A stretch of DNA of 64,000 nucleotides from Aestuariivita sp049276915. Its GTDB lineage: Bacteria; Pseudomonadota; Alphaproteobacteria; Rhodobacterales; Rhodobacteraceae. How positions within the stretch are numbered: the stretch's first letter is position 1; each line of letters begins with the position of its first letter. This document shows positions 8,491-16,803 of the stretch, one piece after another. Position numbers and translations under genes: made by a program. The notes beneath the pieces are model-generated. The model saw nothing but the letters and a program-made list of their open reading frames with translations, ran no database searches and was not told the DNA's origin. The DNA is taken from contig NZ_JBASXK010000098.1 of NCBI RefSeq assembly GCF_049276915.1, positions 36,150 through 100,149 on the forward strand, given 5' to 3'.

Positions 8491-8775
8491 TCAGGTGGCG
8501 CGAATGCGGACCGCTTCGCTGGCGATGATGAGGTTGCGAAACTGTTGGGTCGCCTTGCAGAAATGGGGTGTTCCGGGTTGGCCGGACTGGCACCAACCCG
8601 TGCAGCGACCGGGTTTGGGGCACCTCGCGCAGGCCATGAGTGTATCGCGTAACTCATTGATCAGAAAGGGCGCTTCGCTCTCGTGCAGGTCAAGATCGAG
8701 ATGCGCCAGCATCCCTTCAAAAGCCTCTATACGCAGAGCAACGCCGCGTTGCATGTTGTCTAGATCCATGGACAT
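8491..8775 (-). CDS. Cysteine-rich DUF6455-like small protein
   Basis: A 94-residue protein whose C-terminal half carries a six-cysteine pattern: CARC, CTGWC and FCKA, within 'CPKPGRCTGWCQSGQP'. The N-terminal half is a helical segment with 'LHESEAPFLINELRDTLMAC'. This arrangement matches the DUF6455 group of small Rhodobacteraceae proteins and could bind a metal. A GGGGG Shine-Dalgarno precedes the start at 8775. It is divergent from the antitoxin gene. Confidence 0.6.
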   Translation of the reverse strand: MSMDLDNMQRGVALRIEAFEGMLAHLDLDLHESEAPFLINELRDTLMACARCPKPGRCTGWCQSGQPGTPHFCKATQQFRNLIIASEAVRIRAT

Positions 8776-8903
8776 TTACACCCCCGATGTCAGCTTTGGC
8801 TTACAAATGTATACGGCTGCATGCAGAGGCTGGATCACACAGCCGTGAATTTTTTGGCCCGCTTCACGCCCGGGCGGCATCGGGCGGTGATTTCATCAGA
8901 AAT

Positions 8904-8952
8904 TGACCGTTTTGTACGCCTTTTGCGAGGGTCACTGATCGTTTTGTACCCC
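8904..8952 (+). promoter_or_regulatory. Duplicated 17-base operator candidate upstream of Phd/YefM gene
   Basis: TGACCGTTTTGTACGCC (8904-8920) and TGATCGTTTTGTACCCC (8936-8952) match at 15 of 17 positions and are spaced exactly 32 bases apart, about three helical turns. The second copy abuts the CGGAGG Shine-Dalgarno of the antitoxin gene. Phd/YefM antitoxins repress their own operons by binding paired sites with a TGTAC core, so this is a likely autoregulatory operator. Confidence 0.5.
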
Positions 8953-8962
8953 CGGAGGCCCC

Positions 8963-9400
8963 ATGAAACTCACCGTATCGCAAGCCCGCAGTCAGCTGGG
9001 CCAGCTTGTCACCCATGCTCAGGATCCGCGTTCGGTGATCGTTCTGACGCGGCACGGCAAACCCATCGCCGCGCTGGTGTCGATGACCGAAGTGCGGCGG
9101 ATCTGGAGCGCACAGGACGATGCCTGGGTGGGGCGTCCCAACCCACTGACAGGCCGGCGCATGGGGCCGACTCTGAAGGTGTCGGGCGATCTGGTCATGG
9201 GGCCTGATGGCACACCGGTGACGCGTGAGCACGCCGCGCAGATCGTGCACAGCCGGCAGATGGCGCGCGCAGACGAACGCAAGATGCTGGCGGCGGGCGG
9301 TCTGTCACCGGTGGAGGGCGGTGAGCTGGTTGGTGAGATGGTCGGTGAGACAACCGAACGCCTGCCCTGGTGGCGGCGGCTGTTATCTTCTGGTGCGTGA
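8963..9400 (+). CDS. Phd/YefM-family antitoxin-like DNA-binding protein, no partner toxin
   Basis: Residues 1-55 ('MKLTVSQARSQLGQLV', 'VIVLTRHGKPIAALVSM') form the Phd/YefM DNA-binding fold. At 145 residues it is longer than the usual 80-90; the extra C-terminal 90 residues contain 'GRPNPLTGRRMGPTL' and 'HSRQMARADERKML' and would normally be where toxin is neutralised. No RelE, Doc or PIN-type toxin gene follows: the next 200 bases hold only stem-loops before the convergent lepA end. It starts at ATG 8963 after CGGAGG and is probably self-regulating through the upstream duplicated site. Confidence 0.75.
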   Translation: MKLTVSQARSQLGQLVTHAQDPRSVIVLTRHGKPIAALVSMTEVRRIWSAQDDAWVGRPNPLTGRRMGPTLKVSGDLVMGPDGTPVTREHAAQIVHSRQMARADERKMLAAGGLSPVEGGELVGEMVGETTERLPWWRRLLSSGA

Positions 9401-9482
9401 AATCGAGCGGCTGCGCGATGCGGTGCGCCTGAGGCGGGCAGAACCGCCTTTGGGGATCGCGGCGCGGGTGGTCTTGAGCGAT

Positions 9483-9499
9483 CACAGGCTTTGCCTGTG
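9483..9499. terminator. Stem-loop between antitoxin gene and lepA end
   Basis: CACAGGC (9483-9489) and GCCTGTG (9493-9499) form a perfect 7-bp stem with a 3-base loop in the 203-base gap between the convergent antitoxin and lepA genes. There is no T-run, so intrinsic termination is uncertain. Confidence 0.3.
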
Positions 9500-9603
9500 G
9501 CAGATGCCGCCGGGGATCGCGACCCTTGCACGCGGTGGGGTGCGATCAAGATGCGCTTCACGGCGTGGCTTGAGGGGAGACACAGGCGGCTGGGTGGACA
9601 GCC

Positions 9604-11403
9604 TCAGCTGTCCATCTTGAGCGCGCTGATGAATGCTTCCTGCGGGATATCGACCTTGCCGAACTGGCGCATCTTCTTCTTGCCCGCCTTCTGCTTGTCC
9701 AGCAGCTTGCGTTTGCGCGTGGCATCGCCGCCATAGCACTTGGCGGTGACGTCCTTGCGCAGGGCGCTCAGTGTTTCGCGGGCGATGACCTTGCCGCCAA
9801 TGGCGGCCTGGATCGGGATCTTGAACATGTGGCGCGGGATGAGGTCCTTGAGCTTTTCGCACATGGCCCGCCCACGGGCCTCGGCGCGGTCGCGGTGGAC
9901 CATCATCGACAGGGCGTCGACGGGTTCATCATTCACCAGCACCTGCATTTTCACCAGATTGTCCTGGCGATAGCCCGTCAGGTTGTAATCAAACGAGGCA
10001 TAGCCCTTGGTCACCGATTTCAGACGGTCATAGAAATCAAACACCACTTCGTTCAGCGGCAGATCATAGACCACCATGGCGCGCGAACCGGCATAGGTCA
10101 GGTCTTGCTGAATACCGCGACGGTCCTGACACAGCTTGAGCACGTCACCCAGATACTCGTCCGGTACAAGGATAGTGGCCTTGATTCGCGGCTCTTCCAG
10201 GTGATCGACATGGGTCATGTCGGGCATATCGGCGGGGTTGTGCAGCTCGCGCATGGTGCCGTCGCGCATATAGATGTGATAGACCACCGAAGGGGCCGTG
10301 GTGATCAGCTCGATATCATATTCGCGCTCGATCCGGTCGCGGATCACCTCAAGGTGCAACAAGCCCAGAAATCCGCAGCGAAAGCCAAAGCCCAGGGCCG
10401 CCGAGGTTTCCATTTCATAGGAAAACGATGCGTCATTCAGGGCCAGCTTTTCGATGCTGTCGCGCAGTTCTTCGAATTCGGAACTGTCCACCGGGAAGAG
10501 GCCACAGAACACCACGGGCTGAGAGGGTTTGAAGCCCGGAAGCGCGTCATCCGTGCCTTTTTTCTCATGTGTGATCGTGTCGCCCACGCGGGTGTCGCGC
10601 ACCTGCTTGATGGATGCGGTCAGAAAGCCGATTTCGCCGGGGCCGAGCCTGTCGATTGCCTCCATCTGCGGGCGGAACACGCCGATACGGTCCACGTGAT
10701 GGATGGTCCCGTTCGACAGCATCTTGATCCGGTCGCCCTTTTTCAGAACGCCGTCCATGATGCGCACCAGGACGATCACGCCCAGATAGGCGTCATACCA
10801 GCTGTCCACCAGCATGGCCTTGAGCGGGGCGTCTTCCTGCCCTTTGGGCGCGGGAAGGTGATGCACGATGGCTTCGAGAACCTCGTGGATGCCCTGCCCT
10901 GTCTTGGCCGATACGGCAATCGCACCCGAGGCGTCGATGCCGATCACATCCTCGACCTGTTCGGCCACACGGGCCACATCGCTGGCAGGCAGGTCGATCT
11001 TGTTGAAGACGGGCACGATTTCATGATCCGCGTCCAGCGCGTGATAGACATTGGCCAGCGTCTGCGCCTCGACGCCCTGGGTGCTGTCGACCACCAGCAG
11101 GGAGCCTTCGACCGCGCGCATGGAGCGCGAGACCTCATAGGCGAAATCCACGTGACCGGGCGTGTCGATGAGGTTGAGCACATAGGACTCACCATTGTCC
11201 GCCGTGTAATCGATGCGCACGGTATTGGCCTTGATGGTGATTCCGCGCTCGCGTTCGATATCCATGCTGTCGAGCAGCTGTTCTTTCATGTCCCGGGCCG
11301 AGACCGTGTTCGTCTCTTGAATCAGGCGGTCGGCCAGGGTGGATTTACCGTGGTCGATATGGGCAACTATGGAGAAGTTGCGGATATGTGAAAGCGGTGT
11401 CAT
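9604..11403 (-). CDS. lepA: Elongation factor 4 (LepA) GTPase
   Basis: A 599-residue ribosomal back-translocase GTPase, the normal length. P-loop 'AHIDHGKST' is at residues 14-22, switch II is 'DTPGHVDFAYEVSR', and the guanine-specificity motif 'NKIDLPA' follows. The LepA-specific C-terminal domain ends with 'ATRKRKLLDKQKAGKKKMR', the signature that separates EF-4 from EF-G. A perfect GGACAGC/GCTGTCC hairpin (9596-9613) spans the stop codon. It is monocistronic here. Confidence 0.97.
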   Translation of the reverse strand: MTPLSHIRNFSIVAHIDHGKSTLADRLIQETNTVSARDMKEQLLDSMDIERERGITIKANTVRIDYTADNGESYVLNLIDTPGHVDFAYEVSRSMRAVEGSLLVVDSTQGVEAQTLANVYHALDADHEIVPVFNKIDLPASDVARVAEQVEDVIGIDASGAIAVSAKTGQGIHEVLEAIVHHLPAPKGQEDAPLKAMLVDSWYDAYLGVIVLVRIMDGVLKKGDRIKMLSNGTIHHVDRIGVFRPQMEAIDRLGPGEIGFLTASIKQVRDTRVGDTITHEKKGTDDALPGFKPSQPVVFCGLFPVDSSEFEELRDSIEKLALNDASFSYEMETSAALGFGFRCGFLGLLHLEVIRDRIEREYDIELITTAPSVVYHIYMRDGTMRELHNPADMPDMTHVDHLEEPRIKATILVPDEYLGDVLKLCQDRRGIQQDLTYAGSRAMVVYDLPLNEVVFDFYDRLKSVTKGYASFDYNLTGYRQDNLVKMQVLVNDEPVDALSMMVHRDRAEARGRAMCEKLKDLIPRHMFKIPIQAAIGGKVIARETLSALRKDVTAKCYGGDATRKRKLLDKQKAGKKKMRQFGKVDIPQEAFISALKMDS

Positions 11404-11554
11404 GAGCAGGATATGTAAGGCTTTGCGCGCATCGTCAAGCGGTCACAAGTTGCGATCCGCAATTGCCCCGCGCGCCGGTTTCGGGCATAGTCTGCACCAT
11501 GGGATAAAGCCGCCGGTCAAGCGCGGTGTGAGGCAATCGAAAAGGCAGAGGCAC

Positions 11555-11896
11555 ATGGGGCGGATTCTGGCCATTCTGGCACTTGGAGTATTGGTTTCCT
11601 GCGGCGGTGGTCGCTCGGACCGGGGGGATAACCCGACGCAGTTTGCCTCGGTGAACGGGCCGATCAAATCAGCCTGCCTGTCGTCAGGGCGCAAGGCGGC
11701 CAATCGCCAGTCCTGTGGCTGCATTCAGGAAGCGGCGGATCGCTCGTTGAGCGGGGCGGATCAGCGGCGCGGGGCCTCGTTCTTTGGCAATCCGGCGCGG
11801 GCGCATGAAGTGCGCCTGTCCGATACCGAGCGGGACGATGCGTTCTGGAAACGCTGGAGCGACTTCGGGGCCGTCGCGGAAAAGCTGTGCAGCTGA
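11555..11896 (+). CDS. Small lipoprotein of a Rhodobacteraceae family
   Basis: The ATG at 11555 gives a lipoprotein signal peptide with lipobox 'VLVSC' (Cys at residue 16), then a 97-residue mature protein. The core 'GPIKSACLSSGRKAANRQ' followed by 'CGCIQEAADRSLSGADQRR' and 'DDAFWKRWSDFG' with a final LCS is a pattern I recognise from small Rhodobacteraceae proteins, sometimes labelled 'arginine transporter' without obvious reason. Three or four cysteines in the mature part suggest disulfides. It probably sits in the periplasm attached to a membrane; function unknown. The longer frame from 11339 overlaps lepA and is not used. Confidence 0.7.
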   Translation: MGRILAILALGVLVSCGGGRSDRGDNPTQFASVNGPIKSACLSSGRKAANRQSCGCIQEAADRSLSGADQRRGASFFGNPARAHEVRLSDTERDDAFWKRWSDFGAVAEKLCS

Positions 11897-11965
11897 TCTG
11901 ACTTGCAGGCAGGTGCTGGCTGAGGCTAGTTTTACAAAATCTGAAACCTGAACCATGGGGTCGGC

Positions 11966-12955
11966 ATGCTGATACGGGGCCTGAGCCTGCGTGGGCTGGA
12001 GGTGTTTGAAGCTTTGGCCGCCACCGGCTCGGTGGTCGAGACCGCGCTGAAGACCGGCCTGAGCCAGCCAGCGGTAAGCCAGCAGATGCGCAATCTTGAG
12101 GCCGCGCTGGGGGCCGAACTGGTCGATCACACGCGCCGCCCGATGCGGCTGACTGCGGCGGGGCGCAGTTTCCTGACACGTACCGAGGCGATCCTCGGCC
12201 AGTTGCGGCTGGCGCAGAGTGAGCTGACGGTGATGGATCTGACCCATCTGGACACGCTGAGTGTCGGGCTGATCGACGATTTCGACAGTGACCTGACGCC
12301 GCGGCTGGCGACGATCCTGGCCGAAAGCATGACACAGTGCCGCTTCAAGATGATCACCGCGCCAAGCCATGAGATTTCACAGGCGATGCGCACCGGCGAT
12401 CTGCATGTGGCGATTGCGGCAACTACGGGCGAAAGCCTTCAGAACATTACGGAATACCCTCTGGTGCGGGATCCTTTCATCCTGGTGACTCCGCAAGGTT
12501 TCGCGCTGGATGAAGCCGACCCGCTGGCCACGCTGCGCGATATGCCGTTCCTGCGCTATGTGCGCGAACAGATGATCGGGGATCAGATCGAGGGGCATTT
12601 GACCGCCGCGGGGCTGGAGTTCGAGCATCGCTTCGAGATGGGCAGTCATCTGGCGCTGATGGCGATGGTGGCCCGGCGCATCGGCTGGACGATCACCACT
12701 CCGCTTGGGTACATGCGGGCCACGCGATATCATGATGATATCGCCGCCCATCCCCTGCCCTTTGCGCCATTCGCGCGCCGTATCTCTCTGTTTGCGGGAT
12801 CGGACTGGTCGGATCAGGTGCCTATCGAGATCGCCCAGACCATGCGGCGGCTGATCCTGGCGCATATGATCGAACCAGCCCTGTCGCGCCTGCCCTGGCT
12901 GAGTGCAGAGCTGCGCCTGATCACCAATGACACCGAGCCGTTTCCAAAAGACTGA
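11966..12955 (+). CDS. LysR-family transcriptional regulator
   Basis: A 329-residue regulator with an N-terminal winged helix-turn-helix at about residues 5-65 ('LEVFEALAATGSVVETALKTG', split as helix-turn-helix with 'LSQPAVSQQMRNLEAALG'), a linker helix, and an effector-binding domain from about residue 95. The target is not evident: both neighbours (lipoprotein upstream on the same strand, phosphatase convergent) have no clear metabolic link. Confidence 0.92.
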   Translation: MLIRGLSLRGLEVFEALAATGSVVETALKTGLSQPAVSQQMRNLEAALGAELVDHTRRPMRLTAAGRSFLTRTEAILGQLRLAQSELTVMDLTHLDTLSVGLIDDFDSDLTPRLATILAESMTQCRFKMITAPSHEISQAMRTGDLHVAIAATTGESLQNITEYPLVRDPFILVTPQGFALDEADPLATLRDMPFLRYVREQMIGDQIEGHLTAAGLEFEHRFEMGSHLALMAMVARRIGWTITTPLGYMRATRYHDDIAAHPLPFAPFARRISLFAGSDWSDQVPIEIAQTMRRLILAHMIEPALSRLPWLSAELRLITNDTEPFPKD

Positions 12956-12964
12956 ATTTGCGCC

Positions 12965-13408
12965 TCAGGCGGTCAGATGGGTCCTGAGCCCTTCCGCAGC
13001 CTCTTCGATGAGATCGAGCGCACCGTCAAAATCGCGGGTGTAATAGGGGTCAGGGACGTGATCCATTCCGCTGGCTGGGGCGAAATCGGTAAGAAGGCGT
13101 ACGGGGGTGTCAGACCCGGCGGGACGCTGCGCTTCGATCGCATCGCGGTTGTCGGCATCCATGGCGATGATCAGATCAAACCGTCCAAAGTCGGCCGGCA
13201 CGAACTGGCGGGCACGCAAATCCGACAGATCATAGCCGCGCGCCCGGGCCGCGGCCTGCATCGGCCCATAGGGCGGGTTGCCCACATGCCAGTTGGCGGT
13301 GCCGGCGCTGTCGGTCTTGGCCTCGGGCATGAGGGAGCGAAACACGCCTTCGGCGCTGGGAGAGCGGCAGATATTGCCAAGGCAGACAAAGAGGATGCGG
13401 CTGGTCAT
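12965..13408 (-). CDS. Low-molecular-weight protein-tyrosine phosphatase
   Basis: A 147-residue phosphatase from the ATG at 13408. The catalytic P-loop 'CLGNICRS' has the nucleophile C9 and R15 (CX5R), and the general-acid loop 'DPYYTRDFDG' lies near the C-terminus, both intact. Family members dephosphorylate tyrosine on kinases or small substrates. The reading frame extends to 13564, but that would run into the divergent cobB gene; MDHGPM at 13423 is a second possible start. Confidence 0.92.
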   Translation of the reverse strand: MTSRILFVCLGNICRSPSAEGVFRSLMPEAKTDSAGTANWHVGNPPYGPMQAAARARGYDLSDLRARQFVPADFGRFDLIIAMDADNRDAIEAQRPAGSDTPVRLLTDFAPASGMDHVPDPYYTRDFDGALDLIEEAAEGLRTHLTA

Positions 13409-13451
13409 GGGCCCATGATCCATGTCACGCTGGCATGCGCAAGGAGGCACA

Positions 13452-14150
13452 ATGAAAAAGATCGTCATTCTGACAGGGGCCGGCATTTCGGCGGAAAGCG
13501 GGCTGGGCACGTTTCGCGATGAAGGCGGATTGTGGAGCCAGCATCGTATCGAAGACGTGGCCACGCCCGAAGGCTTTGCGCGCGATCCCGCCTTAGTTCA
13601 GGGGTTCTATAATGCGCGCCGGGTGCAGGCTGCCGGGGCACGGTTCAACGCCGCCCATGCCGCTCTGGCCCGGTTGCAGCGCGACTGGTCCGGCGACGTC
13701 GTTATCGTGACGCAAAATGTCGACGGCTTGCATGAGGCAGCCGGGACGCGCGATGTGATCCATATGCATGGCGAGCTGGCTGGCGCTTTGTGCGCGGCCT
13801 GCGGGCATCGCTGGGCGGCACCTGCGCAGATGGCTCCGGCAGAGCCCTGCCCCGCCTGTGCGGTCCCTGCGGGGCGTCCGGATGTCGTCTGGTTCGGCGA
13901 GATGCCCTATCACAGGGACGCGATTCTGGATCATCTGTCCGAGGCGGACCTATTTGCCGCCATCGGCACATCCGGCAATGTCTATCCGGCGGCCGGATTT
14001 GTGGAGGAGGCGCGACGGTCCGGGGCTTTGACGGTCGAGCTGAATCTCGAGCCGTCAGCCGTGGTGTCGAGCTTTGAGGAAACGCGCTTTGGCCCGGCCT
14101 CGGAGGTCGTGCCGCTCTGGGTGGCCGAGCTGTTGGACCGCGCGTCCTGA
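13452..14150 (+). CDS. cobB: NAD-dependent protein deacylase, sirtuin family
   Basis: A 232-residue sirtuin. The NAD-binding motif 'GAGISAESGLGTFRDEGG' is at residues 9-26, followed by 'TQNVDGLH', the catalytic histidine in 'IHMHGEL', and a zinc knuckle formed by CAAC and CPAC. Removes acetyl or succinyl groups from lysines using NAD+. The start is the ATG at 13452 with a strong AAGGAGG. Small class III CobB enzymes also remove succinyl groups. Confidence 0.95.
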   Translation: MKKIVILTGAGISAESGLGTFRDEGGLWSQHRIEDVATPEGFARDPALVQGFYNARRVQAAGARFNAAHAALARLQRDWSGDVVIVTQNVDGLHEAAGTRDVIHMHGELAGALCAACGHRWAAPAQMAPAEPCPACAVPAGRPDVVWFGEMPYHRDAILDHLSEADLFAAIGTSGNVYPAAGFVEEARRSGALTVELNLEPSAVVSSFEETRFGPASEVVPLWVAELLDRAS

Positions 14151-14162
14151 GACACGCGGTCC
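14135..14162. terminator. Stem-loop at the cobB / copper chaperone convergent junction
   Basis: GGACCGCG (14135-14142) pairs perfectly with CGCGGTCC (14155-14162) across the cobB stop codon. It is positioned to end transcription from both convergent genes, but neither side has a T-run. Confidence 0.35.
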
Positions 14163-14169
14163 GTTCGGA

Positions 14170-14658
14170 TCAACCGTCGGTATTCATCGTGCCATGGCCG
14201 TGGCCGGCACCATGTTCGGGTTTGCGCTCAAGATCGACGGGCACGGTCACCTCGATTTCACCGGCTGTTTCAAACACCAGCGTGATCGTGATTTCATCGC
14301 CCTGTGCCAGCGGCTGATTGAGGCCCATGAGCATCACGTGATCTCCGCCCCGCTGCAGCATCGCCATGCCTTGCGCCGGCACCGGGATACCGTCTTCGAC
14401 TTCAACCATGCGCATGACGCCGTTTGCATCCATGAGATGGGTATGAAGCTCGACCCGCGCGGCGACATCGCTGCGCGCAGCGATCAGGCGATCGGCTGCA
14501 TCGGTGTGGTTCATGATGCCCATGAAGGCCGCGCCGCTGACCGCATTGGCCCCGGATGAGCGCGCATAGGGGTCTTTGATCATAATCCCTTCGGCAAAGG
14601 CGGCGGTGGAGATGAGTGCGGCGGCAACCGCTGTGAACAAGGTGGTTTTGATGGACAT
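14170..14658 (-). CDS. Periplasmic copper chaperone PCu(A)C
   Basis: The ATG at 14658 starts a signal peptide (MSIKTTLFTAVAAAL, cleaved after 'AAFA') and a 142-residue mature protein. The copper ligands of the family are present: 'LHTHLMDANGVMRM' and 'GGDHVMLMG' (the H-x-M pair). A His-rich tail (HGAGHGHG) may bind extra metal. PCu(A)C proteins deliver Cu(I) to the CuA centre of cytochrome c oxidase, and the ctaC gene at 55275 is the likely final client. It is followed upstream on the same strand by another exported Cys protein. Confidence 0.9.
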   Translation of the reverse strand: MSIKTTLFTAVAAALISTAAFAEGIMIKDPYARSSGANAVSGAAFMGIMNHTDAADRLIAARSDVAARVELHTHLMDANGVMRMVEVEDGIPVPAQGMAMLQRGGDHVMLMGLNQPLAQGDEITITLVFETAGEIEVTVPVDLERKPEHGAGHGHGTMNTDG

Positions 14659-14698
14659 CTGTCTGTCCCTTTCTGTCTGAATGTTGGTATTGGGGGGT

Positions 14699-15064
14699 TC
14701 AGACAGAGGCAGGCGGGGCGCGGGCCTTGATATGGGCGATGCAGGCGGATCGCGCGCCACCGGCAATGGTGGGCCAGTTCAGGCGATAGGCCGGATGGTC
14801 CACACGCACGGGCAATTGTGCCAGTGGCGTGAGGCCGGTCATCATGGCCAGAGCGCAATCGGGGCAGATATGCGGGGGCGCTGTCGGCTGACCTTCGGCA
14901 TCTGTGTAGATGACCACCGGGCCTGTGCCGGTACAGAGCACCATCTGGCCCGTGGCAGGAGACGCGCCCTTGGCCTGCGCAATCGCCTGTCCGGAGATCA
15001 CGAAGCTGAGCGCCACAAGCGCAATCAGGACATGGTGCAGGATACGCCTCATCATGGGGGGCAT
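14699..15064 (-). CDS. Exported hypothetical protein with CxxC, copper-chaperone neighbour
   Basis: A protein of up to 121 residues with an N-terminal signal peptide (MRRILHHVLIALVALSF, ending 'AIAQA') and four cysteines, including a CPDC pair. The start could be 15064, 15055 or 15052. It precedes the PCu(A)C gene by 40 bases on the same strand, so a copper role is plausible. The layout recalls DUF2946-type proteins, but I cannot confirm that. Confidence 0.55.
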   Translation of the reverse strand: MPPMMRRILHHVLIALVALSFVISGQAIAQAKGASPATGQMVLCTGTGPVVIYTDAEGQPTAPPHICPDCALAMMTGLTPLAQLPVRVDHPAYRLNWPTIAGGARSACIAHIKARAPPASV

Positions 15065-15138
15065 ATATGGGCGCGACGTGCGGGGTTAAAGCCGCATTTT
15101 GCCCGTTTACGCAAATTTTGCAGACGACAGCCCACGTG

Positions 15139-15192
15139 AAAAAGCCCCGCCGGATGGCAGGGCCTTGTCATCATGCAAAACCGTCCGGGGCT
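15139..15192 (-). terminator. Rho-independent terminator of rpmB
   Basis: Read on the minus strand just after the rpmB stop, AGCCCCGGACGG pairs with CCATCCGGCGGGGCT and is followed at once by TTTTT. Stem and T-run make this the clearest intrinsic terminator in the window. Confidence 0.8.
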
Positions 15193-15195
15193 GGC

Positions 15196-15480
15196 TTACG
15201 CCGCAGCCGCCTTGGCGATCTCTTTCTTGACCTTCAGCGCGTTGGCCGACAGTTCGACGTCTTTCGCCTTGGCAAGATAGGCATCCAGACCACCACGGTG
15301 ATCAACGCTGCGCAGGGCATGTGCAGAGATCCGGAACTTGAATGCGCGGCCCAGCGTTTCGGAGTGCAGGGTCACATCATTCAGGTTCGGCAGAAACCGG
15401 CGCTTGGTTTTGTTGTTGGCGTGGCTGACATTGTTGCCAGTCATCGGACCTTTTCCGGTCAGTTCGCAGCGGCGCGACAT
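15196..15480 (-). CDS. rpmB: 50S ribosomal protein L28
   Basis: A 94-residue L28. The start at 15480 (MSRRCELTGKGPMTGNNVSH) matches the family's conserved opening; the longer frame to 15735 is not used. The basic 'NNKTKRRFLPNLN' segment and the alanine/lysine-rich tail (KVKKEIAKAAAA) are typical. AAGGAT sits before the start, and a strong terminator follows. Confidence 0.97.
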   Translation of the reverse strand: MSRRCELTGKGPMTGNNVSHANNKTKRRFLPNLNDVTLHSETLGRAFKFRISAHALRSVDHRGGLDAYLAKAKDVELSANALKVKKEIAKAAAA

Positions 15481-15703
15481 GGGTTCATCCTTCGTCTGGT
15501 GGCAGCAGGTAACCTTCTGCCCAATGGAGAAGGGCGCAGCCATTGGCGGCGCCCGAAATCTGGTTGGATGCACATAGGAGGAATCGCTTTTGGGGTCAAC
15601 CCGGTTCGCGCGTAGTCTGCCCATGTGACGAAGGGGCAGACTTGCACGGATCACGCCCGTGGCGCAACGATGATCGCACAGGCACAACAAGGGGAAACAG
15701 GCG

Positions 15704-16801
15704 ATGGCGGTAACAGGACAGGATCTGATCATCAATCGCGCCGATCTGACAGAGGCGCAGGTGGTGAGCGCCTCTCATGACGACACGCCTCCAGAGGGGC
15801 ATGTGCTGTTGCGCGTGGGCCATTTCGCGCTGACGGCAAACACCATCACCTATGGCACTGCCAGCAGGTCTCTGGGGTATTGGAACTTTTTCCCGGCCCA
15901 ACGCGAAGGTTTTGGCCGCATTCCCGCCTGGGGCTTTGCCGATGTGATCGCCTCGGCCCTGCCCGAGATCGCGGTCGGCACGCGGGTTTATGGCTATGTG
16001 CCCATGTCCACGCATCTGATGGTGCAGCCCGGCAAGCTGAGCCGCGACGGGTTCAGCGATATGGCCGCGCATCGCCAGCCGATGGCACCGATTTACAACC
16101 GCTATGGCTTTACCGCCGCCGATCCCGCCTATGCGCGCGATCTGGAGGCGCAGATCGCCGTGTTCAGGCCGCTGTTCACCACGTCGTTTCTGCTGGCCGA
16201 TTTCTTTCGCGAACATGCGATGTTCGGGGCGCGCCAGCTTTTGATGTCGAGCGCATCAAGCAAGACCGCGATCGGCCTGGCCGCCGAGATGTCGCGGGAC
16301 AAGCCCTCGGGGCTGTCGCTGGTGGGGCTGACCAGTGCGCGAAACATCGGGTTTGTGCAGGGTCTCGGGCTTTATGACCGGGTGCTGGCATATGATGATC
16401 TGGCCAGCCTGCCCGGCGAACCGGCCGCCTATGTGGATTTTTCCGGCAACGGGGATCTGCTGATGCGCCTCCATACGCAGTTTGGCCAGACCATGTGCCA
16501 TACCGCGCAGGTGGGGCTGACGGATTGGCAGAACGCACAGCTGAAGATACCGGGATTGCCGGGGCCCAAGCCGGCTTTCTTTTTCGCGCCGGCTTATGCG
16601 CAACAGCGCATCGCGGATTGGGGAATGGCCGGATTCCAGGCACGTCTGGGCGAGGCCTGGGGGGCGTTCATGGCCACGACGGGCTGGCTGAAAGTCAGGG
16701 CGCTGTCCGGACCCGAGGCGGTTCGGGCGCGCTATGTCTCGGCGTTGTCAGGGACGTTTGATCCGTCCGAGGGCGAGATGCTGTCGATGTGGGAGGGGTG
16801 A
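15704..16801 (+). CDS. DUF2855 family protein, possible zinc-independent MDR-like oxidoreductase
   Basis: A 365-residue protein whose order of elements ('GHVLLRVGHFALTANTITYG', split, then 'WGFADVIAS', 'GTRVYGYVPMSTHL' and 'SSASSKTAIGLA') follows a degenerate medium-chain dehydrogenase fold. This is the known appearance of DUF2855, whose catalytic role is not established. There is no zinc-ligand pattern. Stop is two bases from the convergent meaB stop. Confidence 0.8.
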   Translation: MAVTGQDLIINRADLTEAQVVSASHDDTPPEGHVLLRVGHFALTANTITYGTASRSLGYWNFFPAQREGFGRIPAWGFADVIASALPEIAVGTRVYGYVPMSTHLMVQPGKLSRDGFSDMAAHRQPMAPIYNRYGFTAADPAYARDLEAQIAVFRPLFTTSFLLADFFREHAMFGARQLLMSSASSKTAIGLAAEMSRDKPSGLSLVGLTSARNIGFVQGLGLYDRVLAYDDLASLPGEPAAYVDFSGNGDLLMRLHTQFGQTMCHTAQVGLTDWQNAQLKIPGLPGPKPAFFFAPAYAQQRIADWGMAGFQARLGEAWGAFMATTGWLKVRALSGPEAVRARYVSALSGTFDPSEGEMLSMWEG

Positions 16802-16803
16802 TG

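Noticed and set aside
9393..9620. A 75-codon frame (GTG start) after the antitoxin, beginning VREIERLRDAVRL, as a possible toxin
   Set aside because: It has no Shine-Dalgarno, no toxin motif, runs into the end of lepA on the opposite strand, and its tail is composition-driven (Arg/Gly-rich).
9829..11391. A 520-codon plus-strand frame antisense to lepA
   Set aside because: It is a high-GC shadow of lepA with His-rich, low-complexity translation and no recognisable motif.
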